DNA of 64,000 nt from Nepenthes gracilis (Eukaryota > Streptophyta > Magnoliopsida > Caryophyllales > Nepenthaceae): positions 2,164,001 through 2,228,000 of the forward strand of contig BSYO01000003.1 of NCBI GenBank assembly GCA_033239525.1, written 5' to 3'. The position numbers were made by a program, and so were the translations under genes. Below the pieces are notes generated by a model. That model was not told the origin of the DNA. It did not search any database and saw nothing but the letters and a program-made list of their open reading frames with translations. Shown here piece after piece: positions 10,032 through 21,554 of the stretch; position 1 is the first letter of the stretch, and each line of letters starts with the position of its first letter.

Positions 10032-12240
10032 TATTTAAACCCGAGGCATAATCGTTTCTTTCCTTCCGCCGACTTCTTCTACCTTCATTCTCGAAGTTCT
10101 TAAAAACAAATGGCAAATAAGCAGAAGGCCCTTCTTCTTCCCGTGTCCGCAGAGTCAGACGCCATGGTGTTCGCAACACCCGGATCGATTTTAGTCGAGG
10201 CGTATATTGCCTCCTTAGGGTAGACTATGCGATTCCCGCGAGCTGATTTCCCTTGCTCTCGGTCTCAAGATGAGGCCGCGCCCCTCCGGAGGTTTTATAA
10301 CGGTTATGAGTACCATCTCGAAGGAGGACTTATTTCATTCATTGCCGCATGCATGCAGTCGATTCGGGAGTTCCCATGGCCAGGCTTCACCCTAACGCCT
10401 TACGCTACACCTGGTGTCTGTGCGTCTTCGCCATCATGCACCAAAGTCGACTTTGACGCCAAGGCGGCGGGGTAATTTTCGGGCCTCGGAGTCGGAGGAT
10501 TGGATATCGCTCACCCCCGTGGCGGGGATTCAACTTGCGTGGCACAAATCCTGATTCCGTTAAGGTGGAAGGGCGCTTCTTCTTCCTCGAGACGCACGAA
10601 GTATGAGCTTCCGAGAGGGTGGGGTCCGATCTCGGGTTCTTAGGAACAAGCCTGCGATGAGGACATATGAATCCTCGAAGGCGATCTCCGCCGTTGGCCG
10701 AGGAGAAGAACTTTAAAAACGGGGCCACTACCTTTCCCTATCACGTTTGAGATTGCGGATGGGGACCTCCCGGTCAAGGCAGGCGCGGGCCAGGCCAGTC
10801 CGGGAGGTCTGGAGATATGGAGACTCATCCGCGGCCGCCCGATGCTGCGGAGGAGAGAGCATTCTCTTTGCGTTCTTCGAGCAATGATGAGACGCGGCAG
10901 CCCTCAAAAGGATGAGGGCGAGCGAAGCGCCTCACGGGAAGGAGGTCGAGAAGGCGAGTCGTCGGTTCTTGTTGCGGGAAGTTCGGCTCCGGCGAGATCT
11001 GCCAGGCGCGCCGCCAAAGGAAGCAGCCGTGCCTTCGTCGACTTCGATCGCGGAGCCATCCGCTCACGAAGTCGGCGAGGTCGAGTCTCTACCTACGGGG
11101 ACCGGCCTGGCTGGTCAGGCCCCGAGGCGTCGGGGACGTTGTTGTTCGGATAGCCACGAGAGGCCATTGGTTTCGCAGGCGGCGTCGGAGGCCGGGGGCT
11201 GCATCGTTGCCGGCTATTCTTGTCGAGGCCGTCTCTGCGTCACGGGCCTCTGGGATCTGGTGGTATTCTCGGGAGAGGCTGGGGGCCGGCTCTGCTGCTT
11301 TGTTCGAAAGACAGCCGGCGAAGGGGAAGCGGGTCGCACTCGTGGCGGAGCCCCGAGTGTTCTGGCTGCAGTCCTTCCCAGTCAGCCCTCTCGCTGATCG
11401 AGAGAGACGGAGCCCCAGTGGCCCCTTTGGATGAGCGCACGGGGTCGCATGCTCGGGCGATCGCGATGCTCCCCAAGGGCCTGATGTGGTTCGAGACTAG
11501 CGAAGGGGCGGCGGGGCGTCCTCGCGGCGGGGAGCTGCACGGCGCTCTTCGGCGGCTTGACCCTTCCGGCCCAGCCCTCCCCATGTTGTTGAGGAGGGGT
11601 GAGCCCCGAGAGAGAGGCCTTTACAGGCGGTTTCAGCTTCTACTTGAATCGCTACTACAATGCAGTTGTTTCCTTCTGGACTTCTTTCTTTGCCGCTCAT
11701 CTTGAGTATTGCTTTTAACTTTTCTCTGCCTGAGCTTGACGATACGGTCCCCCTCGAGGTGCGTCTTTGGCTCTTTTTGAAGCCTTGGCGGACCATCATC
11801 GACGGGCATCATCTCGTCCGCGTGATGCAGCTCGAGATCGCATCACCAGGGAGGTCGGGCGGCTGCGGCGGAGAGTTGCGCGGTTAGAGGACCTCCTTTA
11901 CCTTTCTTGAGAAAGGATATTTTGACTAGTCGTGGACTTGGTTGGGCGGCATTCTCCTTGAGGGCGGTCGGCGATGGACACTCGCTTTTGGGACGGCATC
12001 GCTTGTGCGAGATCGTCTCTCTGGCGGCTCCTCACGTCCCAGCCGGCGTCCTTCATCCGAAGAAGCGGGGGTAGGAGAAGGCGTCGCGCTGAAGGCGTTC
12101 ACGCGAGGAAGCGGGCCTGGGCCGAGTCTGGCGATTGCTTCTCGCCCGTTAAGTTTGAGTTCGGTTTTTGTTGTTGTATCACGCTTCGCTTGTATAATGT
12201 GCGTATAAATGAGAAGCTTTTGCTTGCGCTTAGCGTCGGG
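10032..12240 (+). other. antisense cassette c of unit 1: plant-mobile-domain-like ORF, broken
   Basis: TATTTAAA (10032-10039) precedes ATG 10110 (context AACAAATGG) by about 71 bp. The first codons read MANKQKALLLPVSAES. After frame changes come YNGYEYHLEGGL and, with copy 2, YEYHLKGGLRISLP, then SEDWISL and an aromatic patch (FFFLEHA in copy 2). This pattern resembles the plant transposon domain found in extra ORFs of Tat elements and aligns with the antisense ORF at 41419. A basic, Ser-rich middle and a coiled-coil end (REVGRLRRRVARLEDLL in a shifted frame, about 11850) follow. A 3'-UTR-like tail lies near 12190. The domain name is an inference. Confidence 0.5.
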
Positions 12241-12249
12241 CTTCCCTTT

Positions 12250-13118
12250 ATCATACGGCGTCGTTCGCCTTTTGCTTCGCTTTATTGTTGGATCATGCTT
12301 GGCGTTTGAGTATTGGGCCCTTTGGAGCCGTTTTGATTAAGGCCCTATACGAAGGCGCCTTCTTGCGTGTGCTGCGTCCACCGTAAGAGGATGTCGTCAC
12401 AGCTCACGCGTTTGGGGAGCTCGATCCGGGCAAGCGGATGTCGTCGCGCCCCCGGAGCCTCTGCGAGGCTGGCGCAGTCGAGGCCGAGTGCCCGGACTCA
12501 CGGTCTAGGCCCGATCGCGTATAATTGCGGGAGGTGTGTCGCTCTGCTCAAAGCGTTATGAACACCAAGTTGAGGTCCTAGCCCACGACCATTCAGAGCG
12601 TGGTGCTCTCTTGTGCAAGAAGGTCGTCGCACGCCCCCTAAGGTTTTGTTGGCCGTAGAGTGGGGACTCCAAGAGCCCCGAGGCCTATGGGGGCGACCGC
12701 CACGGGTCGTGGCGCGTAGCCTTTGGAATGGATCGCGCTGAGATCCGGTGTCTCGGCCACAGCTGACGCCTCCGGAGCTGACAAGACAGGCGGAGTCTCA
12801 GGTGGGTGCTGGGGCCTTTGGGCGTGAAGCCATGGTGAGTAGACCCCGTCCCGGAGCCATCTAGCGTGAGGACGGAGTCCGTGGCGGTCTTTCTGGACAC
12901 TGCACTTCGAGCCAAGAGGGCGGGTTTCTGGACGGACGCTTGTCCTCCCGGTAAGGGGCAGCCTAGGTCGTTTGATTTGATTATGCAATGCATGCCATCA
13001 ACTCACCACGAATGAATATGCAATATGACAATAAGAGTGATAATGTTAACCAAAAGATAGAAACATGCTCAAGCACTCATCATGATGTATGCGCGTCGAC
13101 TTACGGATCGCCGTTGCA
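12250..13118. other. convergent non-coding zone of unit 1
   Basis: This is the space between the 3' end of antisense cassette c and the stop codon of pol on the other strand. It is GC-rich, except for a conserved AT-richer island at about 12970-13120 that is almost identical in copy 2 (about 24480-24625). No coding frame is convincing on either strand. The transcription ends of both strands should fall here. Confidence 0.45.
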
Positions 13119-14220
13119 TTATTGATAATATTTCCTTAAGTTGGCGGCATTCCATGTCCGTGAGACAAGTTTGCCGTTAAGGCGCGTAGCTTGTACGCCC
13201 CGCTCGGAGGATTGCGGAGGCTGAACGGCCCTCCCATCCCGGGGAGAGTTTGTTCATTCGCGGTCTTTCTGGGCGCCTCTACGCTCGGGAGGACCAGATC
13301 TCCGACTTAGCGGGCGCTTTCACCCGCTTGTTGTAGTACGCGCGACTTCGGCTTCTTGGTAGGCGGCGGTTCGGAGCACGCGGCGTCGAACTTACGAGCA
13401 AGTCGAGGACTTTCCCTGAGCTTTTGCGGCGTTGGTATTTGGAGTCGAAGTGTTCGACCGCGGGCTTAGCATTCCCACTTCTCACGGGAACCTTTGCCTC
13501 AACTCCGGCGAGAGGTTGAAAGGCGTCTCCCTTGTTGATTCCCTCGTAGTCGTTGCATGCGACCATAGCACCGATGGTAGCTCCTCCACCGGAGCCCCTG
13601 CGTCTTCGGTCGGGTCTTTATCCCGTGCGACAGCGTGCGGTTGGTAACCCGACCTGCGTTGGATCGCTGGTGCGCCACGGATGTGTGTGCCGGCTTGATG
13701 CGGAGGTGCGCGTACTTTGTAAGCGTTTCCCATTGAATTGGGTCCCGTTATCAGTCACCACAACCTCGGGGATCCCAAAGCGGCAAACAATGCCTTGGCG
13801 GAGGAATTCGTCGCATTGTGCTCACGTGATCTTAACGAGAGGGCTGACTTCCACCCATTTCGTAAAATAGTCAACACCGAGCGATCGAAATTTCTCTCTG
13901 TAGGCGGCCATTGGAAGTGGACCCAGTATGTCGAGCCCCATTAGTGCGAACGGCCATGGGGAGCTGGAGATAGTCTGGCTCGTGTCTGGTGTGTGTCATG
14001 TTGCGTGGACAGCGCTTTCACACTTGCGGGACGAACTCCATAGCGTCTCGCTTCATGGTGGGCGATAGAAGCCTTGCCGCATGACGTTGAATGCTAGATT
14101 TTTCCCTTGATAATGTGATCCACTTGACCCCAAAGTGTACCTCTGCCTAGCGCGTAGTCGGCCTCCTGCGGGGTAAGACATTTCGGGAGGCTGAGAGTAT
14201 CCCCGTCATGTCTGACCTTC
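13119..14220 (-). pseudogene. integrase of unit 1, decayed
   Basis: The reverse strand shows, in order, an H-H-C-C-type zinc domain (about 14000-14160), a core with VTDNGTQFNG at 13731-13758 holding an active-site Asp, and a C-terminal domain ending LVSRTWNAANLRKYYQ. The stop codon is TAA at 13119-13121. Indels break the frame several times. The Asp-containing block is intact here but damaged in copy 2. Confidence 0.75.
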
Positions 14221-14539
14221 CATTCAGAATCGTGTACCATCTGCCGCTTTCACGACCCGCTTGGCATCGTTGGCGTCTTACGGTAAGGTTCCCTCCGGCT
14301 AAGAACCGTATGTACGGCGTCATCCAATTATCTCCGTGTCGTGCATTACTTCTTTGTCCTCGGCGTCGATCTTTGAGTGCGTTTAGGACTTCCTGGGCTC
14401 CCTCGCGTCCTGCTCCGCGGTTACGCGGCGCGTCCGGGGCGGCCGGTCAAAGACGTTCGTTATCCCGATCTCGGGATATGCTCGATCTCGAATTGACCGA
14501 ACTCGGGATCGGGGTTCTTACTCTGCGGATACCTCACTA

Positions 14540-15060
14540 GTTGTGGGTTCGCGGCTCGAAGTTCCCTTTCACTGGTTGACCACGAGCTGGAATCACTACG
14601 CGCGACCGGCGACCGGCGACCGCGCGGAACACTCCTCGCCGATCGCGGGCCCGCGAGGAGGGCTTCATATTACACGGCGTTGTTCGTGGCGGGAAGGCGG
14701 TGTGCGAGTATGTGATCTCCATGCCTTCGGGCGTCCTTAGTACAAACACCTGACTCATTTGCGCTGCTGGGTTGGCCGATCCGTCCACGTTGAGAGTCCA
14801 CACGGCGAGATCTCCGTCCGTCTTCTTCTCCGCGTTGTTGTCCTCTGCTTGCTTGGCGTTGCCAGCAAGGCCGGCAAATGAAGTCGCGGGGCTCGCCTTT
14901 TCACGGCGGTCGCGGCCGGAACTCGGTCGAACTCCCGAGCTCGACAGACCCACTGACCCGATCGGCGGACGTCTCAGCCACCGCAAAATCGTCCTCAACG
15001 GCGATGCAGTACTGATCGATCCGATGCGGAAGTAGGGTCGCGACTTCTGTTGCATAGGCA
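14540..15060 (-). pseudogene. RNase H of unit 1
   Basis: The reverse frame contains LAVWTLNVDGSANPA at about 14765-14812, the first catalytic Asp block of gypsy RNase H. It is followed after frame changes by a segment resembling the YEALL block. An open frame of about 170 codons spans the region, but it reads through the RT connection only in part. It belongs to the pol of the minus-strand element. Confidence 0.7.
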
Positions 15061-15529
15061 GTCGGCGCCATCTTTTCGGCGTGCGGATAGCGGGTTTCTA
15101 CGTCCGTCGGCACCCGGCTCACGTAGTACACCGAGCACATTGCTTGCCTTCATGTTCCGCCACTAAACGGGGCGAGGTGGAAGCCACGTTACCCGAGGTA
15201 GAGGTCTGAGATCTTCTCCTTCGCGCGGTGAGCTCGGGAGACGTATTGGAAAGATAAGTCTTGATTCCACGAATGCTTGGCCGCATTCTTCACTCCATTT
15301 GAACCTGTGTGACTTGGTGCCTTAGCGCCTTGAAGAAAGGCAAGTATTTCTCGGATTTGGCTAAGAACCGTGAGAGGCGGCTATCCACCACTGTCGACAC
15401 GGACTTCTCTTGCATGAGGGGTTCAAATCAGTATTGCCTTGATCTTCTCGGATTGGCTTCTATTCCATACCAGGATACAATGAAGCCTAAGAATTTTCAG
15501 AGTTTCCCGACGCGCATTTGCGGGGTTAA

Positions 15530-15965
15530 GCTTCATCCCATCGTCGGAGGATCCGGAAGGTCGTCCGGTCGTCGGCGTGGCGGCTTGCGACCTTGCTTTT
15601 TACGAGCATATGCCGGGACGTACACCTCCACATTCGTCCCGATTTGGCTGCGAACATCTTGTTTAGGCGGCGAGTACGTTGCGCCCGCATTCTTGAGACC
15701 AAAGGGCATCATTTTGCAGCAATACGTCCTTGATCTGTCATGAAGCAGTGTGCTCCTCGTCCTGGGTCCATCTAGGATCACGGTTGTATCGATGCAGCGT
15801 CCATGAAGCTCAGTTCGTGCCGGACGTGGAGTCACGAGTTGGTCAATCCTTGGGAGCGGAAAGCTATCTTTGGGCGGGCCTTATTCACGTCGGTGAAGTC
15901 GACACACATCCGCCACTTGCCATTTGCTCTTTTTACCAAAGACGTTGGGCACAGCCACTCCAGTC
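15530..15965 (-). pseudogene. reverse transcriptase of unit 1
   Basis: The block at about 15880-15930 reads GKWRMCVDFTDVN, the conserved gypsy RT motif. Further on, MMPFGLKNAGATY (about 15668-15705) is the expected next RT motif. The active-site Y-x-D-D region at about 15600-15640 is corrupted: the copy reads VYVPAYAR where copy 2 keeps ADDMLVKS. The enzyme is therefore inactive as assembled. Confidence 0.75.
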
Positions 15966-16539
15966 TTGGACTTCTCACATAAATCCCGCGTCAAGAGCCT
16001 CTTCACTTCTTCCCGATGGCGACCAACTTCTCGACAGGAGTGGTTCCTCGCTCCGTCACGACGGAGTTTCGGCTCGCGTCGAAACCCGGCTGTGGACTAT
16101 GACTTGGCCATATCCCGACATGTCGTGAAACCCGTCACCCGCGATCTCGGGTTGAAGGGATTTCCCTATCTTGACGCACTGATTGCGGATCGGAGGGATG
16201 AGCAGATCGCCTCGATTTCCTCCCCGGCCCAGGCTGTTGGAGCGACGTCTCGCGCGGAGGTCAGTCTTCACTTAGTCATGGTGTCAGAGAGGTGATTTGG
16301 GACAAGTAGCATGTCCGCCCCATTTCTTAGTCTCGAGAACTTCTCCTCCCCCGAGGGTGAAATTTCTATCTCCAGTGCGGGATGGGCGTGGCGGCCGAGC
16401 CCGTCGGGAGTAATTCACAAGTATGGCATTGTAGACGGAGGAAGGGTGACGAGCAGCGCGACTTTCGCGTCGTCATAGGCGTGAGTGAGTCCCATCGTGA
16501 CTTCGGTCGTATAATCCCCTTACCTTTGGAGCAGACTCG

Positions 16540-16735
16540 TTGTCCAAGCTAGTATAATGGTCGTTCTTTGCCTTCATTTGGCTACATTTTAGTCGATTTG
16601 GTGAGCATGTGAATCTGGTAATTTTGTGAGCTTCCGTGCTCAATGAAGACCCGTTGTTGGTAGTCATCACCACCCGGCCCGAGCTTGAGAGGCGATACAA
16701 CAAAGGGTCAGTATGGGGGGAAGTTACATGTGCCA
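16540..16735 (-). pseudogene. aspartic protease fragment of unit 1
   Basis: The reverse strand reads RVFIEHGSS at about 16629-16655, where a gypsy protease should show D-[NTS]-G. Copy 2 has the intact form FIDNGS at the same place. The active-site Asp is thus changed to Glu, or misread, in this copy. Confidence 0.6.
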
Positions 16736-16899
16736 TGTCTTATTGCTAAAGCTAATGACATCATTTCTAACCCTAACTTAGCCCACTTACTGCGACTATT
16801 TATTCCGTGTAGTGCTCAGCGTTGCTGATGTCGGCGGAAGAGATCATGTGGACTACGCCGGCCGCCCGTGCGGGCTCTTGGTGGCTCATTGGGTTCTCC

Positions 16900-18339
16900 G
16901 TCACGAGGCGGAGTTCTTTTCAGCCTTTCCCGAATCTCTTCAAAGTGTCCTCACGGATCGAGATATTCCAATCTCTGCTGCAGGTGCGGCGGTTCTCGAT
17001 TTAGTGCCCCGGGCAGTGAAATGGGCAAAGCACTGTGTCAGTGTTGCCGGCCCAGGACCCTTAGGTGTCTTGGGCCACTTGAAGAATCTTTCATCACGGA
17101 TGCATCGGGATGTTTGTGCGGCTATCATTGGCGGGTCGAGAGGCCTGCTTTGTAATCCCTTCTTAGGCCCGGGCGGGCTCCAGCTCTTGCTCAGCGCTCC
17201 ATGAGGCCAGCCAATCCCTCTTTCTTCCTCGAGGCTCCGAGGTCTCCGGGCCGATCCGCCCGCTCGGGGGTTTTGCTTCGTTAGCCTCTTCGGCCGTGAT
17301 ATACGCCGGGCAATGGTCTCGCCTCCAAGTCTGCGGGGGCGGTGCGCGGGTGGAAGAAGTCCCCGCCGCCAAAGTGGGCGATGAAGGCACCGAGCTTGAT
17401 TCGTCGGAGAGTGCGATCAAGTCGCGCCTCGGTGATGAACAGTCCCGAGGAACGCTTGAAGCTTTCATCGTCCTCGGCGGAGGCGGACTCAGGTGCCATA
17501 GTTGCCTCTCCTCCCCGAGGCGAATGGCCCTCAGAAGGCAGCCGGCAGCTCTCGTCGAGCAGGCGTATGGAGTTGGGGGAGGCCATGGGACAGTAGCGCG
17601 TCGCCCCTAAGGGTGAGGGGAAGCTCGACACATCGAGCCTCGCTTGCCCCTTGTAGAGTGAGGTGGAAGTGCGAGCTGATTGAGATGGTCCATGGGATCC
17701 TTGCTTCCGTCGTATCCTCCATGACTGCATTCTGAACTTGCTCGGTAGCGAGCGCCGTGTCCATGAGTCCATGGCGGCGACTGCGGAGATTAGCGGAGGA
17801 GGCGTGGGCTTCTCCTTGTGCGGGGTGTCCCCAACACCTTGGCTTTCTCCTCCATCGGAAAAGGATCCGTAGAGCCCGCGCGCGTTGAGGGCGGTGCGAA
17901 CTCCGTGTTCCCCGGGGTTCTGCAGTGCTTGTCGGGGGTGGCGGCTCTCTGCATGGGAGGCGCTCCCGATGGAGCCAAGGGCCGGTGGCCTCCGTTGCAG
18001 CGCGAGTTGCGGAGGAGCGTCTTGCAGGCTGTCCTCCCTGTCGTCATCGCGAGGCGGCTTCCGCCTCATTCGCGTTTCCAGGTGCGTTTGCGGGGCAGCT
18101 GCGTGGTCAAAGTCGATTGGCTCGCCTCCTGCGAGTGGCCTCTCGGCGCCTTTCTTTCTTGGAAGTAGAGGCACAGGCGCTAGAGAAGCGACCCCAGCGC
18201 GGGGTCCGGTGTTCGCGCATATGGCGGAGGATCTCCTTGGGCGTCTAACTCCGCGGCGGTGGGCGGGTGCCCGGCTCACCGGTTGGTTGTTCGCTTGGTT
18301 CCCGTGGGGGACTCCATTCCCGACGGTGGTCTCCTGCAC
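16900..18339 (-). pseudogene. gag of unit 1, decayed
   Basis: The left part of the internal region in element orientation gives a long Arg/Pro-rich frame starting near 18339 (QETTVGNG, QPVSRAPAHRRG). The retrotransposon gag core is at about 17590-17760 in another frame (WTISISSHFHLTLQG, LPLTLRGDAL). It matches the gag of the 10-kb element (YFRTHLNLQG, FPFTMKGDAR). Toward 17000 are remnants of the C-terminal RNA-binding part. There are many frameshifts. Confidence 0.65.
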
Positions 18340-18416
18340 GGAGCAATCGGCTGCGCTGCGGGTGTTTACCGTGCTTGGTTGTTACCCGGGTAGGAAAGTG
18401 ACACTTGGCCGCATCG

Positions 18417-18439
18417 GCCTTCCTGTGACGGCGCTCCGA
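18417..18439 (-). other. degenerate primer binding site of unit 1
   Basis: Directly inside the 5' LTR, the reverse strand reads GAGCGCCGTC then ACAGGAAGG. The third element has TTGGCGTTGTCTGTGGAAAG at the same place. Both look like variants of a TGGCGCCGTC-type site, which would pair with the 3' end of a tRNA, possibly tRNA-Asp. The tRNA assignment is tentative. Confidence 0.4.
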
Positions 18440-19381
18440 TGTTGCGTCCCAGGGCCCGAGGTTGTCGTATGGATAGGGGAGCCTTGGGATTCCTAAAGCG
18501 CGAGGCTCTGGAAGGGATCCGGTCTCCGTCTCTCGTAACGCCTGGACTCGCATAACACAAACAACAAACAAGAGGTGAAGGGGCAGCGGATTTCTCCCAT
18601 TGAGGCCCACTCGACGCTCAAGTCGCAAATTCCCTTGATTGAAATCGCACGCTAAGGTGGTGTGCGTAAAATCTTTGTGATGCGTAAGAAGAACTTATGT
18701 GGTGATGAGTAGAAATGCGGTGGCGAGGTGATGGAAGGCACGGCTTCCTTGATGCAGTGCGATGAGTGGCTAACTTTCCCGCTTGACGGGATGGGAAGAA
18801 GGAGAGCGATTTGGTCCAATCCACTCGGAGGATTGGAGCCTTATGGAAATTTGGATTAGAGCTTGGGATCCAAGGTTACCCTTAGTCATGAATCGTGAGC
18901 AGAAAGCCGTTCTCGAGTTGGAATCCAGGTTGAGCGAGAATCCTTTTCTCACGGAGGTAAGGCGCTTATATGCCTCCTCCGTTTGGACTCTTGGGCGCTA
19001 AGGCGCCCGTTACTGGAAGTCGTTGCGCCCGGTAGTCGTTTATCACGGACCGCCCGATCTGGCGTGCTGTCCGTTCACCGTGCGAACCTTATTCTTTGGC
19101 ATTTATTGATCACGCTCGATTTTCCTTGAGAAAGGAGTGGTTGGCGCTGCCGGGGCGGTGATAGCGTTAGCGTGGCGCCCGGCCATGCCTCTGCATTGGC
19201 TAGCCTTTTCGCCTTTCCACGCTGTTCCGGCGACGCATTTAATCTTATTGCGATTTAGTTAGCGTGACTTGGCGCCTATTTCCGTTAATGGGGTGGACGC
19301 TTTCTCGCGAGCTCCTCGTTTTCATGGGGACCATTTGCTTTATGGGCTGGACTGTCTCTTGGCGGAACATGGGACCAAACA
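18440..19381 (-). repeat. LTR B (942 bp), shared middle LTR
   Basis: It begins TGTTGCG and ends AAACA on the plus strand. It serves as the 5' LTR of unit 1 and the 3' LTR of unit 2. On its left is a primer-binding-site-like sequence, and on its right CTAGCCCATG, the polypurine tract complement. No target duplication flanks it, as expected for the central LTR of a recombination-derived array. Confidence 0.9.
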
Positions 19382-19643
19382 CTAGCCCATGCAGGGCGGT
19401 GGTGGGCTGGCATGTCCGTGAGCCCATTTCCACGGTCTCTGCCCTTCCTCGAGCAGCGCCACTTTTGTCGTCTTCCGAGTTCGCGCCTTTCCCAGGCAGG
19501 CGGGCTTCGACCGGTATGCTGCGGCCGAGTCACCTCGCCAGGCGGGTCGCGCGCCAGGTTGCGTCGGCCAGGTGGTATTGCCATCGCTGAAAGGCGTTCT
19601 TTGGACACCGTGTTCTGCCCCAGGTGAGAGGGCAGCCGTGTCT

Positions 19644-20330
19644 TATAAATATTTGGGTGCCCCAATGGTTGGACTCGTGCCTTAGCGAGTCTTTGGTGGA
19701 GGCGATGAGAGGATCCTGGTTTTGCCCTCCTTGGCGGGTCCTCGAGAGGTGGGTGGATCGTCCCGCATGCTCAGGAGCTCTTGGTATTCACCGTCATAAT
19801 CAAGCCTCATGGCTTGCTTTCTCTGCAAATGTAGTGGCTTAGCCGTTACTGCTGAGTAAATCGTGCGCCTCCTTAGTTGTGGCTTGGCTGGTTTAGGCGG
19901 GATTCTTTGACTTCCTCCGAGTATCTTCTCCAGCTTGACGGCTTTCGGAGGAGAAGTCTCCCGTCGCCGAGGCAGTGCGACCCGACCATAGAAGAAGTGC
20001 GAGGTAAGTATCCCTCCCGGGAAAGTTGGGCTTGACATCGGACTTTCCCGGGCGCTTTTTCAGTGCTTCTGGATGGCGGTGGATTAGGTGCTTGGAGACT
20101 TCCACCCAGGGTGCTCCTTGCTTCTGCCCGATTCGCCGGGCAAAACTTCATTGTTTGACCTCCAGTTAATAGGGGCTCGCTGGGGCGAGTACGGGGGCAT
20201 ACCGGGCTTTCGTTCATGACCTTCTTTTATTTTTTAGTAGCTCCATGGTTGTAGATCTTGTACTTTGTAAGGAAGCATTTGTTAATAGAAGTAGTCCATT
20301 TTGTCTTCTACTTTTGTCTTGCCTTTGTGA
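19644..20330 (+). other. antisense cassette a of unit 2
   Basis: TATAAATA (19644-19651) and ATG 19705 repeat the arrangement of 8087-8149. The donor is a full consensus GAG|GTAAGTAT near 20000. The frame is shifted early relative to unit 1, so only about 45 codons are open. The 3' tail (TTTGTAAGGAAGCATTTG) is also kept near 20265. Confidence 0.4.
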
Positions 20331-20575
20331 ATGCGTTTTCCATTTCGGGGCATATTGCCCAGGGTCACGTGTCATTCGGGGCAGGTGGGGTCTCTTGCCC
20401 GGCCGTCATGTCCCTTGAGGCAGAAAGGCGCATTTAATGCTGCCCGGCCATTTGAGACTTCATTTCATACGGGAGCGTGCGAGTTTTCAAGAACTCTCCA
20501 CGCGGCGAGCCTTCATTTGCCCTGCTTTAAATGCATTACGATTTTCAGTTTTCGCCTCTTGGGGAGAAAACTTGC

Positions 20576-21290
20576 TTATTTAAGCGTTTTCCCGACTTGC
20601 AACTCCCCTTGTACTTGTTCGTCCTCTGGTTGTCTTGTCCTTTTGCGCTCGATCTCTGTTGTGAAATCAAATGGCGGACTTTCCAGACTTCGAATACTCT
20701 TCTCACGAGTCGAATCCGACTCTCACGGCCCGCTCTTTTCGGGATCGGGCGTCTTTGGAGCGCCTTCTCGAGGCCACGGTTCTTGGCCCTTCTGGTCGAG
20801 GACACCTCCACGGTTCATGATAGTCCGCGAAGAGTGGGCTGACAAGACCCGTGTTGCACACTTGGAGGCGCTGGGCCGAAGTACGAGGCTCGGGGCGCTC
20901 GTAACGAAGCTAATGTAGAAGTATGACGCATTTTTATGAAGCGGAGCTTGGCAGCAAGCGGCGGCATGGTGAGTCGCCGAGTTGCGATCGGGGTTAGGGT
21001 CGAGGCTTCATAACGAAGGACGAATCCGATCCGGGGCCGGGCCCTACGGGGCCGCCGCCGGAGTATACGAGAAGGCTGGCCTTGCTGGAGGATCAAACTT
21101 CACGCAGTGTCCTAGATCCTCATGACTTGCGTATCCGATCTCGTAGTGGAGTTGGTGGATTATCGCGCCCAAAATTCTTACGGCCTCTGGTTCCGATGCT
21201 TGCCTTGATCTTTGTGGAGCACTTCTTTTTCCTGTTAGCGTTTATGAGAAATATTTTTTGTCGTAATGAGAACTACGCGCTTTACGTATT
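20576..21290 (+). other. antisense cassette b of unit 2
   Basis: TTATTTAAG (20576-20584) lies 87 bp before ATG 20671. The frame reads MADFPDFEYSSHESNPT and then ARSFRDRASLERLLEA, cleaner than unit 1 and likely nearer the ancestral protein. A CACGTGTC motif lies upstream at about 20367. The frame stays open to a TGA at 20818. The AT-rich tail with ATGAGAAATATTTTTTGTCG lies near 21244. Confidence 0.45.
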
Positions 21291-21554
21291 GTTTCTCTGT
21301 CGGATTTTCTGTTCCTTGGCTCTTTTTTTTTTTTTTTTTTGCGCCACGTCAATTGGGGGCTGCTATCGTGAGCCCGCATTTATCTGGCTGGCGGCCTTAA
21401 GTGCTAGATCCCTGAAGGACGCGTCTGCTAACTTTGTCGCCTAGCCATCATGGCACTTTCGATTGGAGTTACTGCGGTGTCTTTGGGATTTGCCCGTGCC
21501 TCGACCTCATTGGCGGTGGCAATTCGATTTCCCGCCTCTTTGTTGGGCGTTGTC

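Larger units (their letters stand above)
7814..18439 (-). mobile_element. internal region of unit 1
   Basis: This 10.6-kb region holds, right to left, a degenerate primer binding site, gag, protease, RT, RNase H and integrase (to 13119), then plus-strand ORF cassettes between 8087 and about 12240. It aligns along its full length with 19382-30000. Neither unit has an open gag-pol frame. Confidence 0.85.
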
